From: a virus
Strand: one strand, 5' to 3'
IMG/VR virus record: IMGVR_UViG_3300044846_001401
Coordinates: 1-34,813 of that record
Length of the DNA: 34,813 nt
Shown here one piece after another: positions 1 to 7,035 of this stretch. The position numbers and the translations under genes are program-made. Below the pieces are notes generated by a model. That model was not told the origin of the DNA. It searched no databases and worked only from the letters and a program-made list of their open reading frames with translations. Within the stretch, counting starts at the first letter, position 1; each line of letters opens with the position of its first letter.

Positions 1-241
1 ATTGTCGGTGGTATATTAGCTGGTGTTGTTGCTGCGACTACAGCTGTTCAAGTTGCTGCAATTAGAAAGACAACATTTGATTCTGGTTCTCCTGAGATAA
101 CACCTGCCAACACAGGTGGTGGATCCGGTTCCGGTTCAGCTATCAATCAAGCATCTGGTGGTGGATTTACATCGTTTAATCAAAACCTTGTTGGTACTCC
201 TACTACGACTACGACTGGTGGTGGTTCAACACCATTTGGTT
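1..241. repeat. Left copy of the terminal redundancy
   Basis: Bases 1-241 match bases 34570-34813 except for one extra GGT in the right copy, in the stretch after ACAGGTGGT. The overlap stays in frame through the tape measure gene. This is the expected signature of an untrimmed circular or circularly permuted assembly. A genuine direct terminal repeat of about 240 bases lying inside a gene is possible but less likely. Confidence 0.93.
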
Positions 242-327
242 CTCAAAGAGTTTATGTTGTTGAGTCAGATATAACTAATTCACAAAACAGAGTTAGAACA
301 TTAGAAAGCAACTCAACTTTTGGTTAA
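1..327 (+). CDS. Tail tape measure protein, C-terminal end (continues from the right edge)
   Basis: This frame is open from base 1 and encodes 108 residues before a TAA at 325-327. It is the in-frame continuation of the gene starting at 31867, because bases 1-241 repeat the last 244 bases of the window in the same reading frame. The segment starts inside a Gly/Ala/Val-rich hydrophobic stretch (GGILAGVVAATTAVQVAA) and runs into a low-complexity Gly/Ser/Thr tail with a short poly-Thr and poly-Gly run. It ends with a more ordinary sequence (QRVYVVESDITNSQNRVRTL). Joined across the map junction the protein is about 1009-1010 residues. The protease/scaffold gene starts 32 bases downstream. That the two ends belong to one gene is seen directly; the tape-measure role is inferred from length, coiled coils and hydrophobic segments. 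Confidence 0.85.
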   Translation: MVGGILAGVVAATTAVQVAAIRKTTFDSGSPEITPANTGGGSGSGSAINQASGGGFTSFNQNLVGTPTTTTTGGGSTPFGSQRVYVVESDITNSQNRVRTLESNSTFG

Positions 328-359
328 AAACAAAAGTCATAAAAAAAGACATATAAAGT

Positions 360-1409
360 ATGAATAAAGATTTACCTATATTCGATATCATCATAAGTGA
401 TGATAATCAAGGAGTTGGAATGATATCTCTTGTAGATGAACCAGCAATTGGCGTTGATTGGATTAAACTATCAAAACAAGTAGAGATTTCATTTAAGGCA
501 GATAAAGACAGACAAATGTTATATGGTCCTTTCTTAATTCCTAATATGTTAATTTACAGAAAAGACGACACTAATGGTGAATACTATGTTCGTTTTTCTA
601 AAGAAGAAATAGATAAAATCGCCACAAAGTTCAACGAAGACTTAAATAGTAAGAACATCAATCTGATGCACACTGATACTAAGGTTGATGCTTTCGTGGC
701 TCAGAATTGGGTTATTGAAGGCGAACAAGATAAGTCTCGTAATCTTGGATTTGACCTTCCTGAAGGTTCTTGGTTCGGTGGTGTTAAAATCAAAGACCAA
801 AACTTTTGGAATGAGAAAGTTAAAAACGAAGAAGTTAAAGGTTTTTCAGTTGAGATATTGGCTGATTTACAATTATCACTAAAAAATAAAGAACAAATAA
901 TGGAAAAACAAATCAAATTAGGAACCGCTAATCTTAAAGACGGAATCACCGTTTATTGGGATGGTGAGTTCGGAATGGGTACTGCTATATTTATGGATGA
1001 AGCTCTTACTCAAGCAGCTCCTGACGCTGACCACATTTTAGAAGATGGTACGATTGTTACAACTAAAGATGGTGTAGTAGTTGAGATTCAAGTATCTTCA
1101 ATTGAAGAAGATGTAGCTGAAGAAGATTTAGCAATTGACCCAAACGCAGCACCAGTTGCAGCAGCACTAACATCAGAAGAAGTGAGTTTAATGATTGACT
1201 CAAGATTCTCTGAACTTATGGACGAGATTTCAAGATTGAAAGAGTTAGTAACTCAAAAAGACGAATCAATGAATCAGTACAAAAAAGAAATCGATGAGAA
1301 GTTCTCTACAACACCAGCAACTACAACTATCACTAAAGGTGAAGCTAAAGTAGATGAAAAGTTTGCTAAGATAGAAGCTAGAATCAGAGAGTTCGCTAAA
1401 AACAGATAA
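360..1409 (+). CDS. XkdF-type prohead protease fused to a scaffold-like domain
   Basis: The 349-residue protein has two parts. Residues about 40-175 resemble the XkdF family of putative phage serine proteases, which process scaffold and capsid proteins during head maturation: a GPFLIPNMLIYR-type opening, a conserved HTD in NLMHTDTKVD, and a WFGGVKI...VKGFSVE ending. Residues about 181-349 look like scaffold: an acidic, Ala/Pro-rich middle and a helical, coiled-coil-like C-terminus (SRFSELMDEISRLKELV). An in-frame ATG at 900 (Met181) with an A-rich upstream tract could make the scaffold part alone. Position supports the role: the gene lies between the tape measure and the major capsid protein. 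The exact catalytic residues cannot be assigned by eye. Confidence 0.75.
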   Translation: MNKDLPIFDIIISDDNQGVGMISLVDEPAIGVDWIKLSKQVEISFKADKDRQMLYGPFLIPNMLIYRKDDTNGEYYVRFSKEEIDKIATKFNEDLNSKNINLMHTDTKVDAFVAQNWVIEGEQDKSRNLGFDLPEGSWFGGVKIKDQNFWNEKVKNEEVKGFSVEILADLQLSLKNKEQIMEKQIKLGTANLKDGITVYWDGEFGMGTAIFMDEALTQAAPDADHILEDGTIVTTKDGVVVEIQVSSIEEDVAEEDLAIDPNAAPVAAALTSEEVSLMIDSRFSELMDEISRLKELVTQKDESMNQYKKEIDEKFSTTPATTTITKGEAKVDEKFAKIEARIREFAKNR

Positions 1410-1415
1410 TAAAAC

Positions 1416-2132
1416 ATGGCTACAATTATAGACTACAAAAATAGATCAGTACTAATAGCTAAAGGTATATCAGATGATGGCCAAGCTAATGTTTCTATCA
1501 ATTATGATAGATTTGATAAACTCACTTATATAATCGAGTTAGATAGTGACTACATTAAAATGGATGGTACTGCTTATGTACCGACTCCTATTCCTGATAG
1601 TCAAAAAATTGTTAATGCAAGAATGGCTACACAACAAAGTGGTGGTCTTTCAGGTGGTATAAGAATGAGAGTTACTTTTCAATATCCAGTACCAGTTACT
1701 GACTTAATTGTTAAGAACTTTAAGTTCTTTGCTGATGATGTTGAAATGCCTATAACTGGTTGGATAGATGGAAACGAGGAAGTAATCCCACCAATAAGTA
1801 TTATAAACTCAACTCAAAACTGGAATGTTCAACATACACCATATACGGTTATTGAATTAAATATTACAAACGAAGCTGGTTGGGATAATCCAGTTTTAAT
1901 CGATATGCTTGGTAAAGTATATTCAGTTGAAGCATCAGTTGGTAATGGAACAGGACAAATGTACAGGTCTTCATTCTCAGACGATACTTGGTTGAACACT
2001 GAGATAGTTGAAGAAGGACAATACGCATATGGAATGTGGTATGATACGGTAGAAGATACTTATTATCTTGAACCTGGTTGGTGGGGTGCATATGACCTTT
2101 ACGAGAGAACTGCTACTAATCCACCAGAGTAA
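1416..2132 (+). CDS. Unknown head-region protein between protease and capsid
   Basis: The 238-residue protein starts 6 bases after the protease/scaffold gene and ends 59 bases before the major capsid gene, so it is probably co-transcribed with both. I do not recognise a family. The sequence looks beta-rich and soluble, without signal peptide or membrane segment. It has a proline-rich patch near residue 50 (YVPTPIPDSQ) and a strikingly Trp/Tyr-rich C-terminal third (YAYGMWYDTV, LEPGWWGAYDLY). Decoration protein, head fibre or capsid-assembly partner are reasonable guesses from location only. Confidence 0.7.
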   Translation: MATIIDYKNRSVLIAKGISDDGQANVSINYDRFDKLTYIIELDSDYIKMDGTAYVPTPIPDSQKIVNARMATQQSGGLSGGIRMRVTFQYPVPVTDLIVKNFKFFADDVEMPITGWIDGNEEVIPPISIINSTQNWNVQHTPYTVIELNITNEAGWDNPVLIDMLGKVYSVEASVGNGTGQMYRSSFSDDTWLNTEIVEEGQYAYGMWYDTVEDTYYLEPGWWGAYDLYERTATNPPE

Positions 2133-2145
2133 AAACAAAAACATA

Positions 2146-2169
2146 GTCTTACGACATATTAGTTAAGAC
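2146..2169 (+). promoter_or_regulatory. Possible 5' leader hairpin ahead of the major capsid gene
   Basis: The 59-base gap before the capsid gene contains GTCTTA (2146-2151) and its complement TAAGAC (2164-2169), a 6-bp stem with a 12-base loop. An A-rich tract then leads directly into the capsid ATG. No Shine-Dalgarno sequence is present, as expected for Bacteroidota. The hairpin could stabilise or set the 5' end of the highly expressed capsid message, but a stem this short could be chance. Confidence 0.3.
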
Positions 2170-2191
2170 ACAAAAAATAATAAAAAATAAA

Positions 2192-3097
2192 ATGGCTTTA
2201 ACAGACAATACTATTTTCTACGGAACTGATGCAGAAGGTTTCTTCAAGAAAGTTTTAACAACTGGAGTTGCTAAAAGTGAATTGGCTCTTGTACCAAATG
2301 TAAAGAGCAAAATCAAATTAGCTTACTCAGATTTAGGTAACATTCTTCAAGCTGAAGATTGTTCATTCTCTGCAACAGGAGAAGGTTCATTGAACCAAAA
2401 AACTATGGAGGTTTGTGACCTTAAAGTAAATCTTGAATATTGTGCTACAACATTCGAGGCTAACTATTTATCAGTTCAATTAAGAGCAGGTTCTAACAAC
2501 CCAGAAGCAGTACCAGCATCATACGCAGCATTCGTTGTTGATTATGTAGCTGAAAAAGTTGCATCTGACTTAGAATTGGTTATGTTCCAAGGTAACACAG
2601 CAACAGCTTCTTACCCACTTTCATTATGTGATGGTTTGGTAAAACAATTCTTAGCTGACTCTGATGTAATCGATGTAAGTGCTACAGCATCTACAATCAC
2701 ATCATCTAATGTAATCGGTGAGTTGAACAGACTTTTACAAGCATCACCTGCACAAGTAAGACAACAAGCTAACTTTAAGATATTCGTATCTCAAGAAATC
2801 GCTTTCGCTTACAAACAAGCACAAGCAGCTACAACTGGTGGTTTATTCATGGTTGGTGATAAAGAACTTAACTACTTAGGTTTCAGACTTATCCCTACAT
2901 CTGGATTGTTAGCTAAGCAAATGATTGCTGCTAATATGGATAAAGTTTTCTTCTTAACAGATTTAACATCTGATTGGGATGATATCATCATTATACCACA
3001 AAGAAATATCTCTGGAGCTAGAACTGAAAGATTCGCAACTTCATTGAAATTTGGTGTAAATTACCTTTATGGTAACGAAATCACACTTTACTCATAA
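2192..3097 (+). CDS. Major capsid protein
   Basis: A 301-residue protein, in the size range of compact HK97-fold capsid proteins. It follows the protease/scaffold gene and has the sequence character of Bacteroidota-phage capsid subunits. There is an N-terminal region around VKSKIKLAYSDLGNILQAED, a likely E-loop/spine region rich in Ala and Asn, and a C-terminal region around ISGARTERFATSLKFGVNYL ending in short hydrophobic strands. Codon use is unusually clean and the leader is A-rich, fitting high expression. It assembles the icosahedral shell around the scaffold. The HK97 fold is inferred from context and general pattern; no catalytic motif is expected. Confidence 0.8.
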   Translation: MALTDNTIFYGTDAEGFFKKVLTTGVAKSELALVPNVKSKIKLAYSDLGNILQAEDCSFSATGEGSLNQKTMEVCDLKVNLEYCATTFEANYLSVQLRAGSNNPEAVPASYAAFVVDYVAEKVASDLELVMFQGNTATASYPLSLCDGLVKQFLADSDVIDVSATASTITSSNVIGELNRLLQASPAQVRQQANFKIFVSQEIAFAYKQAQAATTGGLFMVGDKELNYLGFRLIPTSGLLAKQMIAANMDKVFFLTDLTSDWDDIIIIPQRNISGARTERFATSLKFGVNYLYGNEITLYS

Positions 3098-3128
3098 TCC
3101 TAACGGAATAAAAATAAAACTATAAAAT

Positions 3129-3644
3129 ATGGCATGTGTTTCATTTTCAGGAGGTATCGCTAAGGATTGTGCTAATAACATCGGTGGTTTAACTAAAGTT
3201 TATTTAACAGACTTTGATAACATCGCATCTTATGCTCAAGCTGGAGGTACCGTATCAAACATAATAATGGCATCTGCTTCTTACTTTTACGAGTTTGAGT
3301 TCAACAGAAATAGTGCAACATTCACCGAGGATTTATTGAAATCCGTTGAGGCTGGATCTGCTCTGTTCGAAGGAACTTTGACTTTAACAATTCCAAGAAG
3401 AGATGTAGCAAAAAGAAATACTTTGAGCTTATTAACTCAAAGAGATTTAGCAGCAGTAATTAAAGATTCAAATGGTCTTTACTGGTACTTAGGAGCAGAA
3501 GAAGGTATGTACCTTTCTGAATCAACTTCTACATCAGGTACTGCAAAAGCTGACGGTTCTAATTATGTTTTAACTCTTAAATCATTCGAGCAAGAGAGAG
3601 CATACGGATTAACGGCTGGTACAATCAATCCACTTGTAGCTTAA
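3129..3644 (+). CDS. Probable major tail (tube) protein
   Basis: A 171-residue protein that starts 31 bases after the capsid gene and ends just before a strong terminator. It is beta-rich with alternating polar and hydrophobic residues, opens with GGLTKVYLTDFDNI, and has a central EGTLTLTIPRRDVAKRNTL segment. Length, abundant beta strands and position after the capsid gene suit a siphoviral tail-tube subunit, which would stack in rings around the tape measure. A head-decoration role is the main alternative. I see no catalytic motif. Confidence 0.6.
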   Translation: MACVSFSGGIAKDCANNIGGLTKVYLTDFDNIASYAQAGGTVSNIIMASASYFYEFEFNRNSATFTEDLLKSVEAGSALFEGTLTLTIPRRDVAKRNTLSLLTQRDLAAVIKDSNGLYWYLGAEEGMYLSESTSTSGTAKADGSNYVLTLKSFEQERAYGLTAGTINPLVA

Positions 3645-3662
3645 TCACTACAACTTTATAAG

Positions 3663-3695
3663 AAGACCCATCGACATTAGTTGATGGGTCTTTTG
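3663..3695 (+). terminator. Intrinsic terminator after the capsid/tail-tube block
   Basis: AAGACCCATC (3663-3672) pairs perfectly with GATGGGTCTT (3683-3692) around a 10-base loop, and the right arm runs into TCTTTTGTTTTT on the plus strand. It lies 18 bases past the stop of the tail-tube gene. It also lies between convergent genes (the small minus-strand gene ends at 3699), so it may act weakly in the other direction, where the T-tract is poorer. Confidence 0.88.
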
Positions 3696-3698
3696 TTT

Positions 3699-3965
3699 TT
3701 ACATAAAACTATTTAACATCGTAGCAGCTTGTAGGTCTAACATATCAGATCCTAAACAGATTCTATCATATTCATATTGAGTAACTAAAAAGCTACAATT
3801 CTCATAGACATCAAAAAAAGCCTGTTGAGTTTGTAAGTCTGTGAAGTCTTTATCAAAGTTGCTAGAAATTAAAGACATAAGTCTATCATCTGAAAAAAGT
3901 TCATTGAAAAATACTTCTATTGTTTTTTTTGTTTTGTAGTTTTGAGAGTAATTTTGTGTGTTCAT
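3699..3965 (-). CDS. Small unknown protein in an isolated early-type cassette
   Basis: An 88-residue, rather acidic protein, probably cytoplasmic and helical, with no recognised family. It is the only leftward gene between the capsid block and the portal block. The 5' side carries a promoter (3990-4021) nearly identical to those of the 16-19 kb small-gene array. Its leader (AGAAACTATGAAC) matches the array leaders including the MN start. It therefore looks like a member of the early cassette family that moved, or was inserted, into the late region, much like a moron. Function is unknown. Confidence 0.72.
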   Translation of the reverse strand: MNTQNYSQNYKTKKTIEVFFNELFSDDRLMSLISSNFDKDFTDLQTQQAFFDVYENCSFLVTQYEYDRICLGSDMLDLQAATMLNSFM

Positions 3966-3989
3966 AGTTTCTATCTTTATTTGTTCTTA

Positions 3990-4021
3990 CAAAGATATGG
4001 AATCATCTTCGATTTACCAAA
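3990..4021 (-). promoter_or_regulatory. Bacteroidota-type promoter P1
   Basis: On the minus strand TTTG (4018-4021) is followed after exactly 20 bases by TATCTTTG (3990-3997), matching the Bacteroidota primary-sigma consensus TTTG-N19/21-TAnnTTTG. It drives the gene at 3699-3965 through a short leader. It is isolated from the other seven copies at 16.6-18.8 kb. Confidence 0.88.
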
Positions 4022-4071
4022 TAAAAAACAAAGTTTCTTTTAAAAGACATAATAAAAAAGTAAATGCAACA

Positions 4072-4431
4072 ATGATATATTTCACACCAGGAATAACACA
4101 ATCAGTTTGGATGAGCCTAAGAGAATCAGAACCTTATGGATCAACAGCATCTTTCAAATTTACTTTCACTAATGATATCTCAGGTGAGTTCAAAGTCTTT
4201 TACCCAACAGACTTACAACCTACGAATCAGTGGTCGAAGTTTGAAATAGTTGTTGGAACACCTGAAAATCTAGCTACGCCAAAGTTGAATATGAGACCAG
4301 GTATGTGGTCATATAAGGTTGAAGCTGATACGACTATACTTGAGACGGGTAAGATTATAGTTAATGAGACTACTAAAATATGGACAACTTTAGATAGACC
4401 TGCTAAAAACACAAAAGTCCTTAAAAGATAA
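4072..4431 (+). CDS. Small conserved-looking protein upstream of portal
   Basis: I take the ATG at 4072 (119 residues, MIYFTPGITQSV). Starts further upstream would overlap the divergent promoter P1 and add an atypical N-terminus. The protein looks like a small beta-sandwich: SFKFTFTNDISGEFKVF, WSKFEIVVG, PGMWSYKVEADTTILETGKI. It ends with a basic tail (RPAKNTKVLKR). The stop overlaps the portal start (TAATG at 4429-4433), implying translational coupling and a structural or assembly role next to the portal. No family is recognised. Confidence 0.7.
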   Translation: MIYFTPGITQSVWMSLRESEPYGSTASFKFTFTNDISGEFKVFYPTDLQPTNQWSKFEIVVGTPENLATPKLNMRPGMWSYKVEADTTILETGKIIVNETTKIWTTLDRPAKNTKVLKR

Positions 4432-5591
4432 TGGCATTATTTGACTTTATGAAAAGACCTGAACCACCAAAACAGGCACCTCAAATATCTACACAAGATA
4501 TCTTTGAGACTATCAATATGAGAAATATTGATTTACCGATGCCTAAAGAAAGTAAAGGTTATGACTGGGTTTTATTCGGTCCTAACAATCAATTTCCTTT
4601 AGACATCTTAGACTATAGAAATTCTTCAGCGATACACGATAGTATCATTGAATCTAAGACATCTTTAATCGCCGGACAAGGATTTATATTCGGAGAGACA
4701 AGAGAACTCTCTAATCAGTTCTTAGTCGATAATTGGAAGTTAGTTCCTTTCTGGAGAAAACTTGATAAAATCTTTTGGATGGTTGCAAGAGACCAACAAA
4801 CATTTGGTTATTCTTGTTTTGAGATAATCTATTCTATGGATAGAACTCGTATCGCTGATATGAACTGGATTGATGCATCAAGAATTGCCTCTGGTAAAAG
4901 AGATGAGTTTGGTAACATTGATTGTTATTACTACTCTGATAACTGGAAAGACACAAGAAACAATCCACCAAGAAAAATTGAAGCTTACGATCCTAATAAA
5001 GATGGTATGAGACAATTGATGTTTATCAAATATGATGATAACAATATGGACTACTACGCACTACCTAACTACTACTCTGCTTTGAGATGGATTAAAGCCG
5101 ACTCATTAATGGGTGAGTATAACTTAGCAGCAATCAATAACGGATTCTCACCTTCTATCGTGTTTAAGTTTTATAAGAAACCTACACCAGAAGAAAGAAG
5201 AATGAATGCTGAGTCAATAAAGGCACAACACGGAGGTCCAAGAAATGCTGGTAAAGCTTTAATATTCTATGCTGATGGTAAAGACTTAGCACCAGATGTA
5301 GATACATTAGATGCTACAAACATTGACCAAAGACTTATTCAAGTAGCAGACCAAATCGTACAACAAATAATCACAGCTCACAGAGCACACCCACAACTAT
5401 TAGGAATTCAAACACCAGGTAAGTTAGGATACTCATCTGAGTTACTTCAGTCTTGGGAAATCTTTAACGCGATGGTTATTGAACCAGAAAGAAAGTTGAT
5501 TATGGATTCATTCAGACAAGTTTTAATCTACAATGGTGTTGTAAGAGCTGAGATAGAACCAACGGTACCAATAAAAATAATTCAAGGATAA
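4431..5591 (+). CDS. Portal protein
   Basis: The 386-residue protein forms the dodecameric DNA-entry ring at one capsid vertex and the docking site for terminase. Features fitting the portal family are the N-terminal GPNNQFPLDILDYRNSSAIH, an early RDQQTFGYSCFEIIYS strand, a WIDASRIASGKRDEFGNID wing segment, and a long C-terminal helical region (QRLIQVADQIVQQIITAH followed by LGYSSELLQSWEIF) typical of the stem and crown. At 386 residues it is short for a portal but normal for compact Bacteroidota-phage versions. Start and stop overlap neighbouring genes by one base (TAATG) on both sides. Confidence 0.82.
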   Translation: MALFDFMKRPEPPKQAPQISTQDIFETINMRNIDLPMPKESKGYDWVLFGPNNQFPLDILDYRNSSAIHDSIIESKTSLIAGQGFIFGETRELSNQFLVDNWKLVPFWRKLDKIFWMVARDQQTFGYSCFEIIYSMDRTRIADMNWIDASRIASGKRDEFGNIDCYYYSDNWKDTRNNPPRKIEAYDPNKDGMRQLMFIKYDDNNMDYYALPNYYSALRWIKADSLMGEYNLAAINNGFSPSIVFKFYKKPTPEERRMNAESIKAQHGGPRNAGKALIFYADGKDLAPDVDTLDATNIDQRLIQVADQIVQQIITAHRAHPQLLGIQTPGKLGYSSELLQSWEIFNAMVIEPERKLIMDSFRQVLIYNGVVRAEIEPTVPIKIIQG

Positions 5592-6163
5592 TGGAAGATT
5601 CACTTTTTATAGATGATAACTATCTAAAACAATATTCACCTTTAGGTAAGTCAATTGATGTTGATGAGATATACCCGTTTGTATCTTCTGCTCAAGATGT
5701 TTATATACAAGATGTGTTAGGAACACCTTTGTATAATGACTTTCTAACAAAGACATCAAATATGATTGTCGGTACAGGTGTAACATTCTCTTCTTACGAA
5801 TGGAACTTGTTAAACTTATGTTCTAAAGCTTTAGTTTATTGGACGACTTATATGTCTTTACCACACATCTACTTAAAGATTAGAAATGCTGGTGTGATTA
5901 AGTCACAATCTGAGAACACAACAAACTCTGATTTATCTGAGATGAAGTATCTAAGAGAAGAGATGAAGAACTTAGGTGAGTTCTGGAACACAAGATGTGT
6001 TAATTACTTATGCCAGTATAGTGTTAATTTTCCATTATATCAAGCAGCTTCAACAGATATGTATCCGTCGATTAAACAATATGACGCAGACATTTACATT
6101 GAAGATGGTATATCAGATTTAACATTTGAAGAACTTAGGTTCCTAAAAAAGTACTTTGGCTAA
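5591..6163 (+). CDS. Head-tail connector (adaptor) protein
   Basis: A 190-residue, mostly helical protein translated directly from the portal stop (TAATG at 5589-5593). The pattern is that of the small adaptor family following portal genes in Bacteroidota phages: an N-terminal DDNYLKQYSPLGKSIDVDEI, then IQDVLGTPLYNDFLTKT, and a central aromatic helix (LVYWTTYMSLPHIYLKI). It should form the ring joining portal to neck. Assignment rests on position, helix pattern and length; the fold cannot be proven from sequence alone. Confidence 0.65.
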   Translation: MEDSLFIDDNYLKQYSPLGKSIDVDEIYPFVSSAQDVYIQDVLGTPLYNDFLTKTSNMIVGTGVTFSSYEWNLLNLCSKALVYWTTYMSLPHIYLKIRNAGVIKSQSENTTNSDLSEMKYLREEMKNLGEFWNTRCVNYLCQYSVNFPLYQAASTDMYPSIKQYDADIYIEDGISDLTFEELRFLKKYFG

Positions 6164-6164
6164 A

Positions 6165-6416
6165 ATGGATATGTTACCGATACTTACAATTATTGGAGGC
6201 GTGATGCTTTCTGTAATAGGATATTTCTTAAAGAAAACAATGGAAGACCTCAAAGATACAAAAGGGATTGCTTACACTACGAAAAACGAGTTAGATATCT
6301 TAAAGAACGACCACAGCAACAAGTACAATAATCTTACTGAAAAGTTTGATGAACTTAAAAGTGCTGTGGTTGATCTAACAAAAGAAATCAAAGAATTAAA
6401 CAGAAGAGTTAAATAA
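6165..6416 (+). CDS. Small membrane/coiled-coil protein, holin-like candidate
   Basis: I prefer the ATG at 6165 (83 residues) to an in-frame TTG at 6156, because it begins one base after the previous stop. Residues about 3-22 form one hydrophobic membrane helix (LPILTIIGGVMLSVIGYFL). The rest is a charged heptad-type coiled coil ending in KELNRRVK. One membrane helix plus a coiled coil resembles XhlA/class-III holins or spanin-like factors. However, the location between connector and fibre genes and the absence of a recognisable endolysin leave lysis unproven. A virion membrane-contact or tail role is also possible. Confidence 0.65.
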   Translation: MDMLPILTIIGGVMLSVIGYFLKKTMEDLKDTKGIAYTTKNELDILKNDHSNKYNNLTEKFDELKSAVVDLTKEIKELNRRVK

Positions 6417-6997
6417 TGGCTATAAAAAACTTATTAATCAAAAACAATCACTACGAAAATGTTAGATTAACTATCGTTGGTTCTCAGAGTGGTGTTGAAC
6501 ACTACTATTATACTGAGGCTAGTGGTAACAGATACTACTATACAGCTTTAGGTGGTACAGCTGCTCCTGATATGGAGTCAGCTACTTTTGATTCTTTTCT
6601 AAGTTTTACTATGTCTGGTGCTGTTACATATCAGTACAACCTTATTCCTATGTTACCAGAAGAATCTGTTATGATAGAAACAAATGTTGTTGGTATCAAT
6701 TTAGATGGTTCTAAAGGTTATGTGATGAAGTCATTTGGTGGTTATAGACACAATGGTTCATCATTATCTTTAATTGGTGGTTCAATAGATTACACAACTA
6801 AAACAGACTTTACTACAGCTTCAGCTTCTTTTGTTGTTGTCGGTACTCAATCAGTTGCTTTAAGAGTAACTGGTCAAACAAGTCAGACAATAGACTGGAA
6901 TGTTTATATTAGATATACAAAAGGATTTCACGCTTTAACATTTACTGGACCAGTACCACCACCAAAACCAATATACCCACAGAGTCCATCTTCTTAA
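6416..6997 (+). CDS. Unknown, probable tail appendage protein
   Basis: The 193-residue protein starts on the stop of the previous gene (TAATG). It is Ser/Thr/Gly/Tyr-rich and beta-strand-like (HYYYTEASGNRYYYTALGG, TFDSFLSFTMSG, VALRVTGQTSQTIDWNVYIR) and ends with a proline-rich tail (GPVPPPKPIYPQSP). This composition and its place directly before the large collagen-like fibre suggest a fibre-attachment or tip protein. No catalytic motif and no signal peptide are visible. Confidence 0.65.
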   Translation: MAIKNLLIKNNHYENVRLTIVGSQSGVEHYYYTEASGNRYYYTALGGTAAPDMESATFDSFLSFTMSGAVTYQYNLIPMLPEESVMIETNVVGINLDGSKGYVMKSFGGYRHNGSSLSLIGGSIDYTTKTDFTTASASFVVVGTQSVALRVTGQTSQTIDWNVYIRYTKGFHALTFTGPVPPPKPIYPQSPSS

Positions 6998-7035
6998 AAG
7001 ATAAACAATCTGAAGAAAAAATGATATAATTAGTA

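Noticed and set aside
1-241. Transposon or long terminal repeat
   Set aside because: The repeat lies inside one gene and keeps its frame; assembly circularity explains it fully.
3958-4071. Upstream extension of the gene starting at 4072
   Set aside because: The extension would run through promoter P1 and encode an atypical basic N-terminus; the ATG at 4072 has an A-rich context.
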